This document shows, piece after piece, positions 26,096 through 34,160 of a stretch of 34,864 nt of DNA. A program made the position numbers and the translations under genes. Position 1 is the first letter of the stretch. Every line of letters begins with the position of its first letter. Under the pieces are notes generated by a model, which worked only from the letters and a program-made list of their open reading frames with translations, ran no database searches and was not told where the DNA came from. The DNA is from an uncultured Thermomicrobiaceae bacterium (lineage in GTDB: Bacteria; Chloroflexota; Chloroflexia; Thermomicrobiales; Thermomicrobiaceae): NCBI GenBank assembly GCA_938082375.1, contig CALKCJ010000003.1:1-34864 (forward strand), read 5' to 3'.

Positions 26096-26125
26096 ATTAT
26101 ACCCCTCTAGGGTATCCAACCGCAA
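26096..26125 (-). promoter_or_regulatory. copB promoter with CsoR-like operator
   Basis: On the minus strand TTGCGG (26120-26125) and a perfect TATAAT (26096-26101) are 18 bp apart, about 60 nt before the copB start. Between and across them lies ATACCC-N5-GGGTAT (26099-26115), a perfect inverted repeat that closely resembles the ATACCC...GGGTAT operators of the copper sensor CsoR. Binding there would block the promoter until Cu(I) releases the repressor. The regulator gene itself is elsewhere. Confidence 0.7.
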
Positions 26126-26218
26126 GGTGAGTCGTGTCCACGGGCCGAAGAGTCCTTTACAGGCAAGAGCTGAGACGGGCGCCGAGGTCGCTTCGCGCCA
26201 GCCTCAGCACCGACCCTC

Positions 26219-26248
26219 TTGCGCACACGGCGTCTGATGTGCTAGAGT
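26219..26248 (+). promoter_or_regulatory. predicted promoter of the lysW operon
   Basis: TTGCGC (26219-26224) and TAGAGT (26243-26248) are 18 bp apart. The start near 26255 would give a 327-nt leader before lysW, containing a 20-bp palindrome and a terminator hairpin. Confidence 0.55.
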
Positions 26249-26254
26249 CACGCT

Positions 26255-26491
26255 GCTAGTCCCGCTGTGGCAGGAGGCCAGGGACGGACAATGGTGCAGG
26301 GTGTGGAAACGATGAATCGGACGGTGGAGAAATCCGGCATGGCTGGTGCCGGGGGCTGTGCCGTCCTGGCCACCCCCGCACCTATCCCTGCCCCCAGGCG
26401 CCTGGGGGCTCCTGCCGCGTTCGGGGGAGCGGGAGGTCGACGGCTGTAACCCGAGTAGCCTGAGACTCCTTGGCGTAACGCAGATCCCCAG
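26255..26491 (+). ncRNA. structured leader upstream of lysW, class unknown
   Basis: This stretch has a 20-bp perfect palindrome (GCCCCCAGGC at 26390-26399 and its complement to 26409), more G-rich and C-rich complementary segments around it, and ends at a terminator. A reading frame from ATG 26291 to the stop at 26449 (52 codons) passes through the palindrome, but it has only a distant ribosome site and no run of Lys codons, so a classical leader peptide is not supported. I found neither the lysine riboswitch core nor a T-box core. It is best described as a candidate regulatory leader. Confidence 0.45.
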
Positions 26492-26532
26492 CGGCGGTGA
26501 GCCTTCGAGACTCACCGCCGTTTTGTCTTGTC
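26492..26532 (+). terminator. intrinsic terminator in the lysW leader (probable attenuator)
   Basis: CGGCGGTGAG (26492-26501) and CTCACCGCCG (26511-26520) form a perfect 10-bp stem with a 9-nt loop, followed directly by TTTTGTCTTGTCC. It ends about 50 nt before lysW. The region between it and lysW has no convincing promoter, so the operon is probably read through it under some control. Confidence 0.78.
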
Positions 26533-26581
26533 CTTTCGGCGACGGGACGGTGCTGGCTAGACGCGGTAGAGAGGAGCGGTA

Positions 26582-26743
26582 ATGCCGATGTGCCCGGAGT
26601 GTGGTGCCGAGCTGAACCTGTCGGATGTCGAAGTCGGGGAGATCGTGCAGTGTGCCGACTGCGGTGCCGACCTCGAAGTGTTGTCGGTCGATCCCCTGGA
26701 GCTGGGGCTGGCCCCAGCGGAGGAAGAGGATTGGGGCGAGTAG
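26582..26743 (+). CDS. lysW: amino-group carrier protein LysW
   Basis: LysW is a 53-aa acidic carrier whose C-terminal Glu gamma-carboxyl is attached to the amino group of 2-aminoadipate, protecting it through lysine synthesis. The two zinc-binding pairs CPEC (Cys4, Cys7) and CADC (Cys24, Cys27) make a zinc ribbon, and the chain ends in EDWGE, the invariant LysW tail with the acceptor Glu53. GAGAGGAGCGGTA precedes the ATG. It opens an operon with the enzymes that act on the carrier. Its start is four bases short of overlapping the next gene. Confidence 0.97.
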   Translation: MPMCPECGAELNLSDVEVGEIVQCADCGADLEVLSVDPLELGLAPAEEEDWGE

Positions 26744-26747
26744 CGCG

Positions 26748-27602
26748 ATGGCTCGGATAGCGCTGCTGGCCGAGCGGCTGCGGGTCGAGGAGCGGCTGCT
26801 GCTCGCCGCCTTCGCCGCCAAGGGGTGGGACGCGACCCTGCTGCGACTGGCCGACCTCGTCCTCCCGCTCCAGGGGGAACGTGGCGAGCTGGCTGATCTG
26901 CCGCAGGCTGCGCTCGACCGCACGCGAGCAACGCCGGAGAGCGCAGCGCTCTCGGCCCTGCTGACCTCGGCCGGTGTCGCCGTGGTCAACCGCGCTGCCA
27001 CGACGCGGCTGTTGGTCGATCGGGTGGCCTTCCTCCGCCACATGCTTGTTGCGGGGATCCCGGTGCCCCCGACGGTCGCGAGCTTCGGCCCGGAGTCGAC
27101 GCTGCGGGCGATCGAGACGCTCGGCTATCCGGTCTACCTCAAGTCGCTCAGCGCGAGCCCAACGATGCCGGTGGCGCTGGTCGAGGATCGGGATGCCGCG
27201 GAAGCGCTGGTCGAGCACCGCAGCATGTTGGGAGATGAGCAAGCAGTACTGGTGCAGAAGGCGATAGCCGAGCCGGGAGAGGTAGTTCACCTCTTCATCG
27301 TCGGGCTGCACTTGGTCGCCGCAGCTCGTTGCGTCGACGAGCAGTGGCAACTCGTGAGCACTGGCGCCTGGGAGCGCCTGGCCGGGGCGGTAGCCCAGCG
27401 GCTCGGCAGCGGCGTCTACGAGATCGAGACGGCGGAGACGGATGCCGGGCAGGTCGTCATCTCGGCAGACAACCTGCTCGAGTTCCGGTCGCTGGCCGAA
27501 CAGGGAGCACCCATCGCCCAATCGATCGCTGACCACTTTCTGGAATTCGTGGCGCGAGGTGTCGAGGCGAACCAGATCCGAAGCGAGGGGGCATCGGTCT
27601 AG
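26748..27602 (+). CDS. LysX-like ATP-grasp paralogue with altered active site
   Basis: The 284-aa product resembles LysX in its N-terminal and central ATP-grasp domains: RIALLAERLRVEERLLLAAF, VAVVNRAATTRLLVDRVAFLRHMLVAGIPVPPT and ETLGYPVYLKSL align with the true LysX encoded two genes later. The catalytic parts differ. The phosphate loop GSWGRL of LysX is here [18 protein letters not shown] is VVHLFIVG, losing the conserved Arg; and the magnesium ligands in [10 protein letters not shown] are VISADNLLEF. It is therefore probably not a ligase and may be a non-catalytic partner of LysX or LysW. ATG 26748 lies four bases after the lysW stop; an open frame from 26625 is only overlap with lysW. The reading frame is intact, so it is not a decayed gene. 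Confidence 0.85.
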   Translation: MARIALLAERLRVEERLLLAAFAAKGWDATLLRLADLVLPLQGERGELADLPQAALDRTRATPESAALSALLTSAGVAVVNRAATTRLLVDRVAFLRHMLVAGIPVPPTVASFGPESTLRAIETLGYPVYLKSLSASPTMPVALVEDRDAAEALVEHRSMLGDEQAVLVQKAIAEPGEVVHLFIVGLHLVAAARCVDEQWQLVSTGAWERLAGAVAQRLGSGVYEIETAETDAGQVVISADNLLEFRSLAEQGAPIAQSIADHFLEFVARGVEANQIRSEGASV

Positions 27603-28697
27603 ATGACGGTGTTCGCAGCGATCGACACGGCCGGGTTCTTAGAAGCATTCCTTCGGATCCCGAGCCTTTCCTGCCAAGAAGCCGCCGCGGTCGAGTGGCT
27701 GTGCGAGCGGATGTGCGAGCTCGGGTATCAGGCTGGGCCCGACGGCGCTGGCAACGCGGTTGGCACGCGGGGCGACGGGCCCCACGAGCTGATGCTGCTC
27801 GGCCACATCGATACCGTACCCGGCTGGGTACCGGTGCGCCGGGTCGACGGCGTCCTCTACGGGCGCGGAGCGGTCGACGCCAAGGGGCCGCTTGCGGCCT
27901 TTGTGCTCGCCGGTGCACTGGCCGACCTGCCGTCCGGCGTGCGGCTCACCGTGGTCGGCGCGGTTGAGGAAGAGGTCATGAGCTCGCGTGGAGCTCACTG
28001 GCTGATACAACACCGCCATGCGCCCAAAGCTGTGGTAATCGGCGAGCCGAGCGGCTGGGATGGAATCGTCCTCGGCTACAAGGGTTCGGTCGCGATCGAG
28101 TACGGTATCGCCCGCCCGATGGGACATGCCGCGGGGCCGGAGACCACCGCGGCGGAGCTGGCGGTGCGCTACTGGCTGGCCTTGCGCGACTGGGCCGCCA
28201 GCCGCAGCCAGGGTCAGGAGCGCAGTTTCGATCAGGTGATTCCGACGCTCTTGGCACTCCATACGGCGAGCGATGGGCTGACCGAGCAGGCTTGGTTGCG
28301 TGCCAGCCTCCGGCTGCCGCCGGGTGTCGCACCGGAGGAGGCAGTGGCCGCGGCGCACCGGGTGGCCGGCCCGGGTAAGGTGAACGTCACCGTCAACGCC
28401 CCAGCCTTCCGCATCGACAAGCGGTCGCCCCTGGTACGCGCCTTTCTTGGGGCAATCCGCGAGGCAGGGGGTGAGCCACGACTCAAGGTCAAGACAGGGA
28501 CGTCGGATATGAACATCGTCGGCCCGGCCTGGGGATGCCCGATCGTGGCCTATGGGCCGGGCGATTCGCGTCTCGACCACACGCCGAACGAGCACGTGTC
28601 GATCGAGGAGTTCGAGCGAGCGGTAACGGTTCTCCGACTGGTGATCGAGCGAGTCGCCAGCCAGATGGCCAGCGGTCGATGGGAGCGGGAGCGGTGA
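27603..28697 (+). CDS. lysK: [LysW]-lysine hydrolase LysK (M20 family)
   Basis: LysK, 364 aa, releases lysine (or ornithine) from the LysW carrier in the last step. It is a zinc peptidase of family M20: His68 and Asp70 in [10 protein letters not shown], Asp92 in [14 protein letters not shown], the Glu pair in [13 protein letters not shown] (general base near 122-123), Glu148 in [10 protein letters not shown], and a late His in RLDHTPNEH. The dimerisation domain lies in between. It starts directly after the stop of the LysX-like gene with no gap, and its stop overlaps lysX as GTGA. Lysine versus ornithine specificity cannot be settled by sequence; bifunctional forms are known. Confidence 0.94.
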   Translation: MTVFAAIDTAGFLEAFLRIPSLSCQEAAAVEWLCERMCELGYQAGPDGAGNAVGTRGDGPHELMLLGHIDTVPGWVPVRRVDGVLYGRGAVDAKGPLAAFVLAGALADLPSGVRLTVVGAVEEEVMSSRGAHWLIQHRHAPKAVVIGEPSGWDGIVLGYKGSVAIEYGIARPMGHAAGPETTAAELAVRYWLALRDWAASRSQGQERSFDQVIPTLLALHTASDGLTEQAWLRASLRLPPGVAPEEAVAAAHRVAGPGKVNVTVNAPAFRIDKRSPLVRAFLGAIREAGGEPRLKVKTGTSDMNIVGPAWGCPIVAYGPGDSRLDHTPNEHVSIEEFERAVTVLRLVIERVASQMASGRWERER

Positions 28698-29584
28698 GCG
28701 AGGTCTGTATTGGAATCCTCCTGTCACAGGTACGCGAGGAGGAGAAGCTGCTCCTCCGAGCGCTCGTGAGCCGCGGAGTCGAGCCGGTTCGCCTCTACGA
28801 CCGGTCTCTCGTGTTCGATCTCACCGACCCTGTCGACCTGCCCAAGCTGGATCTCGTGCTCGACCGCTGCATGGCCCACAGCCGGGGCGTAACGGCGCTC
28901 CGGCTGTTCGAGTCGCTGGGTATCGCCACGGTGAATACCAGCCAGGCGATGGCGACTGCCGACGACAAGGTGACGACGACGCGGACACTGGCCGCTGCTG
29001 GTCTACCGACCCTGCGCTCTGCCGTCGCCTTCGATATCGAGTCGGCCCTCAAGGCGCTGGAGCGGATCGGGTATCCGGCCGTGCTCAAGCCGGTGACCGG
29101 CTCCTGGGGCAGGCTCCTGGCTCGAGTCAACTCGCCGCGGGCCGCTCGCAGCCTACTGGAGCATAAACGGGTACTCGGCTCCTACCACCACGGGATCTTC
29201 TACATCCAGGAGTACGTCGACAAGCCGGGCCGCGATCTCCGTGTCTTCGTCGTCGGCGACGAGGTCATCGCCGCGTCGTACCGCGAGGCTGACCACTGGG
29301 TGACCAACGTCGCACGCGGCGCAGTCTCGCGGCCCTGCCCGGTGACGCCGGAGATCGCCCAACTCGCCTGCCGAGCGGCACGGGCGATCGGCGTCGAGAT
29401 CGCTGGCGTCGACCTGGTCGAGACGCCGGACGGCCTGAAAGTGATCGAAGTCAACGGTGGAGTCGAGTTCAAAGGCTTGATGCAGACCACGCACATCGAC
29501 ATCGCTGGCGCGATCGCCGACTACGTGATCCGCCGCGCCCGCGGCTCCGCGCTGGCGCCAGCCCTATCGCCGTCGGTGGCATAA
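28694..29584 (+). CDS. lysX: alpha-aminoadipate--LysW ligase LysX
   Basis: LysX, 296 aa, is the ATP-grasp ligase that joins 2-aminoadipate to Glu53 of LysW. It has [14 protein letters not shown] (phosphate loop), [21 protein letters not shown] with the conserved Arg, [10 protein letters not shown], and the signature [12 protein letters not shown], which holds magnesium ligands and part of the substrate pocket. GTG 28694 overlaps the lysK stop as GTGA; the frame is open further upstream only within lysK. The intact motifs mark this copy as the active enzyme, in contrast to the paralogue next to lysW. LysX and its arginine-pathway relative ArgX are hard to tell apart, so specificity rests on context. 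Confidence 0.94.
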   Translation: MSEVCIGILLSQVREEEKLLLRALVSRGVEPVRLYDRSLVFDLTDPVDLPKLDLVLDRCMAHSRGVTALRLFESLGIATVNTSQAMATADDKVTTTRTLAAAGLPTLRSAVAFDIESALKALERIGYPAVLKPVTGSWGRLLARVNSPRAARSLLEHKRVLGSYHHGIFYIQEYVDKPGRDLRVFVVGDEVIAASYREADHWVTNVARGAVSRPCPVTPEIAQLACRAARAIGVEIAGVDLVETPDGLKVIEVNGGVEFKGLMQTTHIDIAGAIADYVIRRARGSALAPALSPSVA

Positions 29585-29609
29585 CAGGAAGCGAGGTCAG
29601 GGCGTCTTC

Positions 29610-30665
29610 ATGACGGTCGAGGTGTCCATTTTCGGAGGATCTGGCTACACCGGCGGCGAGCTGCTGCGGCTCCTGCTGAGCCACCCCGAGGTGCGGGTCA
29701 AGCAGGTGACCTCGCGCTCTCGGGCTGGGAAGTTCGTCCACACCGTGCATCCGAACCTCCGCAAGCGCACCCAGCTCCAGTTCGTTGCACCCGACGAGCT
29801 GGAGCGCGTCGACGTGCTCTTCGCCTGCCTTCCCCACGGCGAGACGGCGCCACAGGTCGACCGGCTGCTGGAGCTGGGCTCGATCGTGATCGACCTGAGC
29901 GCCGACTTCCGCCTGCGTGATCCGGCAGCCTACCAGACCTGGTATCGCTGGACGCATCCCCGGCCAGAACTGCTCGCGCAGGCGGTCTATGGCCTGCCGG
30001 AGCTGCACCGTGAGGAGATCCGCTCGGCGCGCTACATCGCCTCGCCTGGCTGCAACTCTACTGCGACTATCCTGGGCCTGGCACCTCTGGTGCGAGCCGG
30101 AGTTGTCGATCTCGACATGCCGATCGTCGTGGAAGCCAAGGTCGGCTCATCGGGGGCCGGAGGCGAGGCCGGGCCGGCCAGCCATCATCCCGAGCGGAGC
30201 GGCGTGATCCGGCCCTTCAAGCCCAGCAGCCACCGGCATACGGCCGAGGTCTTGCAGGAACTTGCGGTCTGTGGGCGGGCACCGCAGATCGGGCTGAGCG
30301 TCACCAGCGTCGAGGCCGTACGCGGCATCCTGGCCACCGCGCACGTCTTCCCCAACCGTGAGCTGACCGACAAGGACCTCTGGCAGATCTACCGCGCGAT
30401 GTACGGCCAGGAGCCGTTCATCCGCATCGTCAAGGAGGTTGCCGGCCTCCACCGCTACCCGGAGCCGAAGATCCTGGCCGGCTCCAACTACTGCGACGTC
30501 GGCTGGGAACTGGAGGAGCTGAACGGCCGCCAGCGGATCGTGGTGATGTCCGCCATCGACAACCTGATGAAGGGGGCGGCCGGGCAGGCGGTGCAGGCGA
30601 TGAACATCCGGCTCGACTTCCCGGAGACGCTCGGGCTGGAGTTCCCCGGCCTGCACCCGCTCTGA
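29610..30665 (+). CDS. lysY: [LysW]-aminoadipyl phosphate reductase LysY (ArgC family)
   Basis: LysY, 351 aa, reduces the LysW-bound aminoadipyl phosphate to the semialdehyde with NADPH. The Rossmann motif is GGSGYTGGELLRLLL (9-23). Catalytic Cys148 lies in ASPGCNSTATIL, and the general-base His is in KPSSHRHTAEVLQ. The stretch KVGSSGAGGEAGPASHHPERSG is the loop shared by LysY/ArgC proteins. It follows lysX by 25 bp and acts on the product of LysZ. N-acetylglutamyl phosphate reductase (ArgC) is the close relative; the LysW neighbourhood favours LysY, although a double role in arginine synthesis is possible. Confidence 0.94.
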   Translation: MTVEVSIFGGSGYTGGELLRLLLSHPEVRVKQVTSRSRAGKFVHTVHPNLRKRTQLQFVAPDELERVDVLFACLPHGETAPQVDRLLELGSIVIDLSADFRLRDPAAYQTWYRWTHPRPELLAQAVYGLPELHREEIRSARYIASPGCNSTATILGLAPLVRAGVVDLDMPIVVEAKVGSSGAGGEAGPASHHPERSGVIRPFKPSSHRHTAEVLQELAVCGRAPQIGLSVTSVEAVRGILATAHVFPNRELTDKDLWQIYRAMYGQEPFIRIVKEVAGLHRYPEPKILAGSNYCDVGWELEELNGRQRIVVMSAIDNLMKGAAGQAVQAMNIRLDFPETLGLEFPGLHPL

Positions 30666-30752
30666 GGCGAGCTCGGGCAGCCAGCCGAACGCCGACTGGC
30701 TCCCAGGCGGAGTGAGGAAACGACCGATCGATTGGCACAGGAGGGAGCACAG

Positions 30753-31589
30753 GTGCTCATCGTCAAGCTCGGAGGCAGCGCCGGGATCGACCCGACCCAC
30801 ACGCTCGACGACCTAGCCAAGCTGAGCCGGCAGGAGCAGATCGTGTTCGTCCACGGCGCCAACGCCGTGCTCGACGAGTGGACGCGGCGGCTCGGCCGTG
30901 AGCCACGGCTCGTCGAGTCCTCGACCGGCCAGGTCAGCCGCTTCACCGACCGCGAGACGATGGACCTGATGCTGGCGGTGTACGCTGGCCTCGTCAACAA
31001 GCGGCTAGTGGAGGGGTTGCAGGCGCGCGGTGTCAACGCGGTCGGGCTAACGGCGCTGGACGGCAGGATTGCCCGCGGGCCACGCAAGGACACGCTCCGG
31101 GCCATCGAGAACGGCAAGACGAAGGTCCTGCGCGGCGACTACGCTGGGAGCATCGAGGAGATCGACCCATCGCTGCTCCTGCTGCTGCTCGACCACGGCT
31201 ACCTGCCGGTCCTCACCCCACCGGCGCTGAGCTACGGCGGCGAGGCGATCAACGTCGATGGGGACAAGCTCTCATTGCAGCTCGCGCTGGCGCTTCGAGC
31301 CGACGCGCTGGTCATCCTCTCGAACACGCCGGGGCTGCTCCGCGACCTGGCCGACCCGGCGTCGCTTATCCGGGAGATCGATGTGGCTGACGAGGCGAGC
31401 GTCGAGGCAGCGATGTCGGCCGCGCGTGGGCGGATGAAGAAGAAGGTCGAGGCCGGCTGCCGGGCGGTGCAGGCCGGCATCGGCCAGGTGGTCTTTGCCG
31501 ACGCGCGGGTACCGCAGCCGATCCGCCGGGCGCTGGCCGGCGAGGGCACCGTGCTGCTCGCGCGCAGCCCGATCGGAGTACGCTCATGA
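30753..31589 (+). CDS. lysZ: [LysW]-aminoadipate kinase LysZ
   Basis: LysZ, 278 aa, phosphorylates the side-chain carboxyl of LysW-bound aminoadipate. It is an amino acid kinase: VLIVKLGGSAGID is the N-terminal phosphate-binding motif, IVFVHGANAVLDEW the substrate loop, and later AINVDGDKLSLQLALAL and VILSNTPGLL contact ATP. GTG 30753 was chosen because AGGAGGGAG lies just upstream; a TTG at 30732 would add seven residues. It is 87 bp after lysY, and its stop overlaps lysJ as ATGA. The protein resembles N-acetylglutamate kinase (ArgB); the operon supports the LysZ assignment. Confidence 0.93.
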   Translation: MLIVKLGGSAGIDPTHTLDDLAKLSRQEQIVFVHGANAVLDEWTRRLGREPRLVESSTGQVSRFTDRETMDLMLAVYAGLVNKRLVEGLQARGVNAVGLTALDGRIARGPRKDTLRAIENGKTKVLRGDYAGSIEEIDPSLLLLLLDHGYLPVLTPPALSYGGEAINVDGDKLSLQLALALRADALVILSNTPGLLRDLADPASLIREIDVADEASVEAAMSAARGRMKKKVEAGCRAVQAGIGQVVFADARVPQPIRRALAGEGTVLLARSPIGVRS

Positions 31590-32764
31590 TCACCCGGAGC
31601 ACTGCAGAGATCGTCTCGCTCGACCGCGAGTTGCAGCCGCCACTCTACGCCAAGCGCGGCCTGGCGCTGGTGCGCGGGGAAGGCGCCTGGCTCTGGGACA
31701 GCGATGGCCGGCGCTACCTGGACCTAATGAGCAACTACGGGGTGAACATCCTCGGCCACGCCCATCCCCGCGTCACCGCCGCCATCGTGGCACAGGCCAG
31801 CCGGCTCCTGAGCTGCCACCAGTCATTCGCCAGCGACGTGCGCGCCGCGTTCCTGGAGCGGCTGCTGGCGGTCGCGCCCGCAGGACTGACCCGGGCCTTC
31901 CTCTCGAACTCAGGAACCGAAGCGGTGGAGGCGGCGCTCAAGTTCGCCTGGGCAACGACCGGGAGGCACAAGATCGTCGCCGCGCGGCGCGGCTACCATG
32001 GCCGCACGCTGGGCGCGCTGGCGGCAACGGCCGAGAAGAAGTACCGCGAGCCGTTTTTCGGCGTGCTCGCCGAGGCCGAACATGTCCCGTACGGTGACCT
32101 CGACGCTCTCGCCGCGGCGCTGGACGAGCACACCGCAGCGGTCATCCTGGAGCCGGTGCAGGGCGAGAGCGGGATCTACCCCGCTTCCGACCAGTACCTG
32201 CGCACCACCCGCGAGCTCACGCGCCGTGCTGGGACGCTCCTGATCTTCGATGAGGTGCAGACCGCCTTCCGCACTGGCGCCTGGTTCGCCTGCCAGCACG
32301 CGGGCGTGGCGCCCGACCTGCTGTGCGTGGCCAAAGGGCTGGCCAACGGCGTGCCTATCGGAGCGACGCTGTTGACGGAGGAGGTCGCTTCGGCGCTGCC
32401 GGCCGGCGTGCACGGGAGCACCTTCGGCGGCAACCCGCTGGCCTGTGCGGCTGGGCTGGCGACGCTCGAGGCGCTCGCCGTCGACCGCCTGATCCCTCAC
32501 AGCGCCGAGGTAGGTGCCTACTTCCTGCGTCGGCTGCGCGAGCTGGATCACCCAAGCGTGCGCGAGGTGCGCGGCCGGGGACTGATGATCGGCATCGAGC
32601 TCAAAGGCCGATCCACGCCGGTGCTCAAGGCGATGCAGGAGCGTGGCCTGCTCGCCCTCCCGGCCGGAACTGTGGTGGTGCGCCTGCTGCCGCCGCTGAT
32701 CATCACCCGCGAGCAGGTAGACGACGCCGTTGCCGGCATAACCGCAGCGCTCGACGCGGCGTGA
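31586..32764 (+). CDS. lysJ: [LysW]-aminoadipate semialdehyde aminotransferase LysJ
   Basis: LysJ, 392 aa, is a class III PLP aminotransferase that converts the LysW-bound semialdehyde to LysW-lysine with glutamate. The phosphate-binding SNSGTEAVEAALKFA (107-121), the stacking region RRGYHGRTLGALAAT, Asp222 in LLIFDEVQTAFRTG, and the Schiff-base Lys250 in CVAKGLANGVPIGA are all present. STFGGNPLACAAG and RGRGLMIGIEL are family motifs. It is the last gene of the lys operon, translated from an ATG that overlaps lysZ. Close relatives act as acetylornithine aminotransferase (ArgD), and dual use is common. The 146 bp after it contain no clear terminator. Confidence 0.94.
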   Translation: MITRSTAEIVSLDRELQPPLYAKRGLALVRGEGAWLWDSDGRRYLDLMSNYGVNILGHAHPRVTAAIVAQASRLLSCHQSFASDVRAAFLERLLAVAPAGLTRAFLSNSGTEAVEAALKFAWATTGRHKIVAARRGYHGRTLGALAATAEKKYREPFFGVLAEAEHVPYGDLDALAAALDEHTAAVILEPVQGESGIYPASDQYLRTTRELTRRAGTLLIFDEVQTAFRTGAWFACQHAGVAPDLLCVAKGLANGVPIGATLLTEEVASALPAGVHGSTFGGNPLACAAGLATLEALAVDRLIPHSAEVGAYFLRRLRELDHPSVREVRGRGLMIGIELKGRSTPVLKAMQERGLLALPAGTVVVRLLPPLIITREQVDDAVAGITAALDAA

Positions 32765-32910
32765 CGCGGTACGTGGGAGACCGAGGGGCTCAGGCCGCAC
32801 CCCTGTCCCACTGCCTGCCACGGGTTACACCGATGGACACGTTGCCGATGGCGGCGAGCCGGGATCGGTTCTCCCTGGGTTACCGCCATCGACACCGCGT
32901 CGCGAGCTGT

Positions 32911-33180
32911 TCAGTCCGCACCCAGAGCAGTCAAGATCTCCTGGCTGAGCGGCAGTACCTGCTGAAGAGGCAGTGCCGGTGCTGTCCTGGTCGTTTTGAA
33001 GAAACCGGCACCGGCCACTCGCCACTGGTCGATGGCAGGGAACACGTCCTCCGCCCGGTCAGCCTCCATCACGAGGATACCCCACCCGTCCGGCGTTCCA
33101 TCCCAGCGAAGGACGTTCACCCCAGCGGGTGGAAAGAGCGCACTGGAGGTCACCTTGTGCTTGGCCAGGCAGCCGCACAC
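32911..33180 (-). CDS. small protein, DUF3303-like (tentative)
   Basis: This 89-codon frame encodes PPAGVNVLRWDGTPDGWGILVMEADRAEDVFPAIDQWR and TTRTAPALPLQQVLPLSQEILTAL. The arrangement of strands and helices resembles small DUF3303-type ferredoxin-fold proteins. The start is doubtful: GTG 33180 directly follows AAGGAG without spacing, and the first residues (MCGCLAKHK) do not look like the family, so the N-terminus may be lost or shifted. It lies 19 bp after the secreted-protein gene on the same strand. The function is unknown. Confidence 0.5.
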   Translation of the reverse strand: MCGCLAKHKVTSSALFPPAGVNVLRWDGTPDGWGILVMEADRAEDVFPAIDQWRVAGAGFFKTTRTAPALPLQQVLPLSQEILTALGAD

Positions 33181-33199
33181 CTCCTTCCCAGGCCGCCTG

Positions 33200-33784
33200 T
33201 TACGGTGACGTCTGAATGAACAGCGTCGCGCCGCCGGCCCGCTTGTTGAAGTTCACGACGTCCTTCACGCTGAGCGTGATGCCCTCATCAGCACCTTGAT
33301 GTGCTGGGCCGCTGTCTCCAGGCACCCGGCAGGTGACGCGCAGCACCGCGTCGCACTCAAACGTTGGTCCACCCCCGGCGAGCGTCCCCACCAGATGCAC
33401 GAGGATCTGAGCCTGCCCGCCCCGGAAGGACGCGGGAAACGCCGGGTCAGTCGAGGGCCCGTAGTTGTCGAAACTCAAGAGCCTCGACGCGGTCCAGGTT
33501 CCACTCGCGACAAGCTCACCCGTAGGCCCCTTGTGGACGAAGGTGCCTTCCCCGGTGACCGACTTAGGATGAATGCTCAGCGTGCCATTGCCCATGATCT
33601 CGATCGTGTCACCGCTGGGAGCCATAGCGATGACCGGCGAGAATGCCGGGTTAATGGCCGCCAGGAAGGCATCGCCGAGGTGAGAGTCGAGCGTCTGCGC
33701 GCCAGCGTCCGCGGAGACACCGGCTGCTGGGAGGACGCTAAGCGCAAGGAACGCTGTTACGACGAACAGACGTGGGAGACGCAT
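33200..33784 (-). CDS. secreted protein of unknown function
   Basis: The 194-aa protein starts MRLPRLFVVTAFLALSVLPAAGVSADAGAQ, a clear Sec signal peptide with cleavage likely after GVSA (around residue 25). The mature part is rich in Gly, Thr and beta-strand patterns (GDTIEIMGNGTLSIHPKSVTGEGTFVHKG, GELVASGTWTASRLLSFDNYG), with two Cys (ECDAVLRVTCRV) that could form a disulfide. No catalytic motif is seen. AGGAGG lies seven bases before the ATG. It is transcribed leftward and followed by the small DUF3303-like gene. I do not recognise a named family. Confidence 0.82.
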   Translation of the reverse strand: MRLPRLFVVTAFLALSVLPAAGVSADAGAQTLDSHLGDAFLAAINPAFSPVIAMAPSGDTIEIMGNGTLSIHPKSVTGEGTFVHKGPTGELVASGTWTASRLLSFDNYGPSTDPAFPASFRGGQAQILVHLVGTLAGGGPTFECDAVLRVTCRVPGDSGPAHQGADEGITLSVKDVVNFNKRAGGATLFIQTSP

Positions 33785-33999
33785 GGCTTGTCCTCCTCGC
33801 TACTACCGCTGCCAGGCTTTCGCTGGCCAATCCGGCTCGAACCCCCTGGGTGACCCACTGGCGCCTTCCGTATCGTCCTGGCCGTCCGGCCTGGCGAGCG
33901 CTTGCGCGTGCCGACGCGCGAACCTGGTGGGTGTTTCTGGATGAAACGACGCTCATCGCGTGAATATGTATCTAGACTAGGCACCCTCGCCGCACAGGA

Positions 34000-34043
34000 A
34001 CAGCCCATTGAGCACTCAATTACAGCCCATTGAGTGCTCAATT
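34000..34043. repeat. two tandem 22-bp repeats, each with a 14-bp palindrome (operator-like)
   Basis: Two adjacent 22-bp units (34000-34021 and 34022-34043) are identical except for the two middle bases of the palindrome: ATTGAG-CA-CTCAAT at 34007-34020 and ATTGAG-TG-CTCAAT at 34029-34042. The 22-bp period, about two helix turns, would place two dimers on the same DNA face. They lie in the 33785-34160 region between the divergent secreted-protein gene and the frameshifted membrane protein gene, which otherwise shows no gene. The regulator is unknown. Confidence 0.6.
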
Positions 34044-34160
34044 TCTGTCCAGGCTATGTCTACTCTGAAAGCGCATCCTGCTAGCCAGGCCGGGCGTTGC
34101 CTGATCGCATGGGGAGGGTCAGACGAGGTGATAATCGCTTCGCGAGATGCCGCTGAGGAG

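Noticed and set aside
26291-26449. 52-codon frame in the lysW leader as a lysine leader peptide
   Set aside because: It has no run of Lys codons and no well-placed ribosome site, and it overlaps the 20-bp palindrome; not enough to call a gene.
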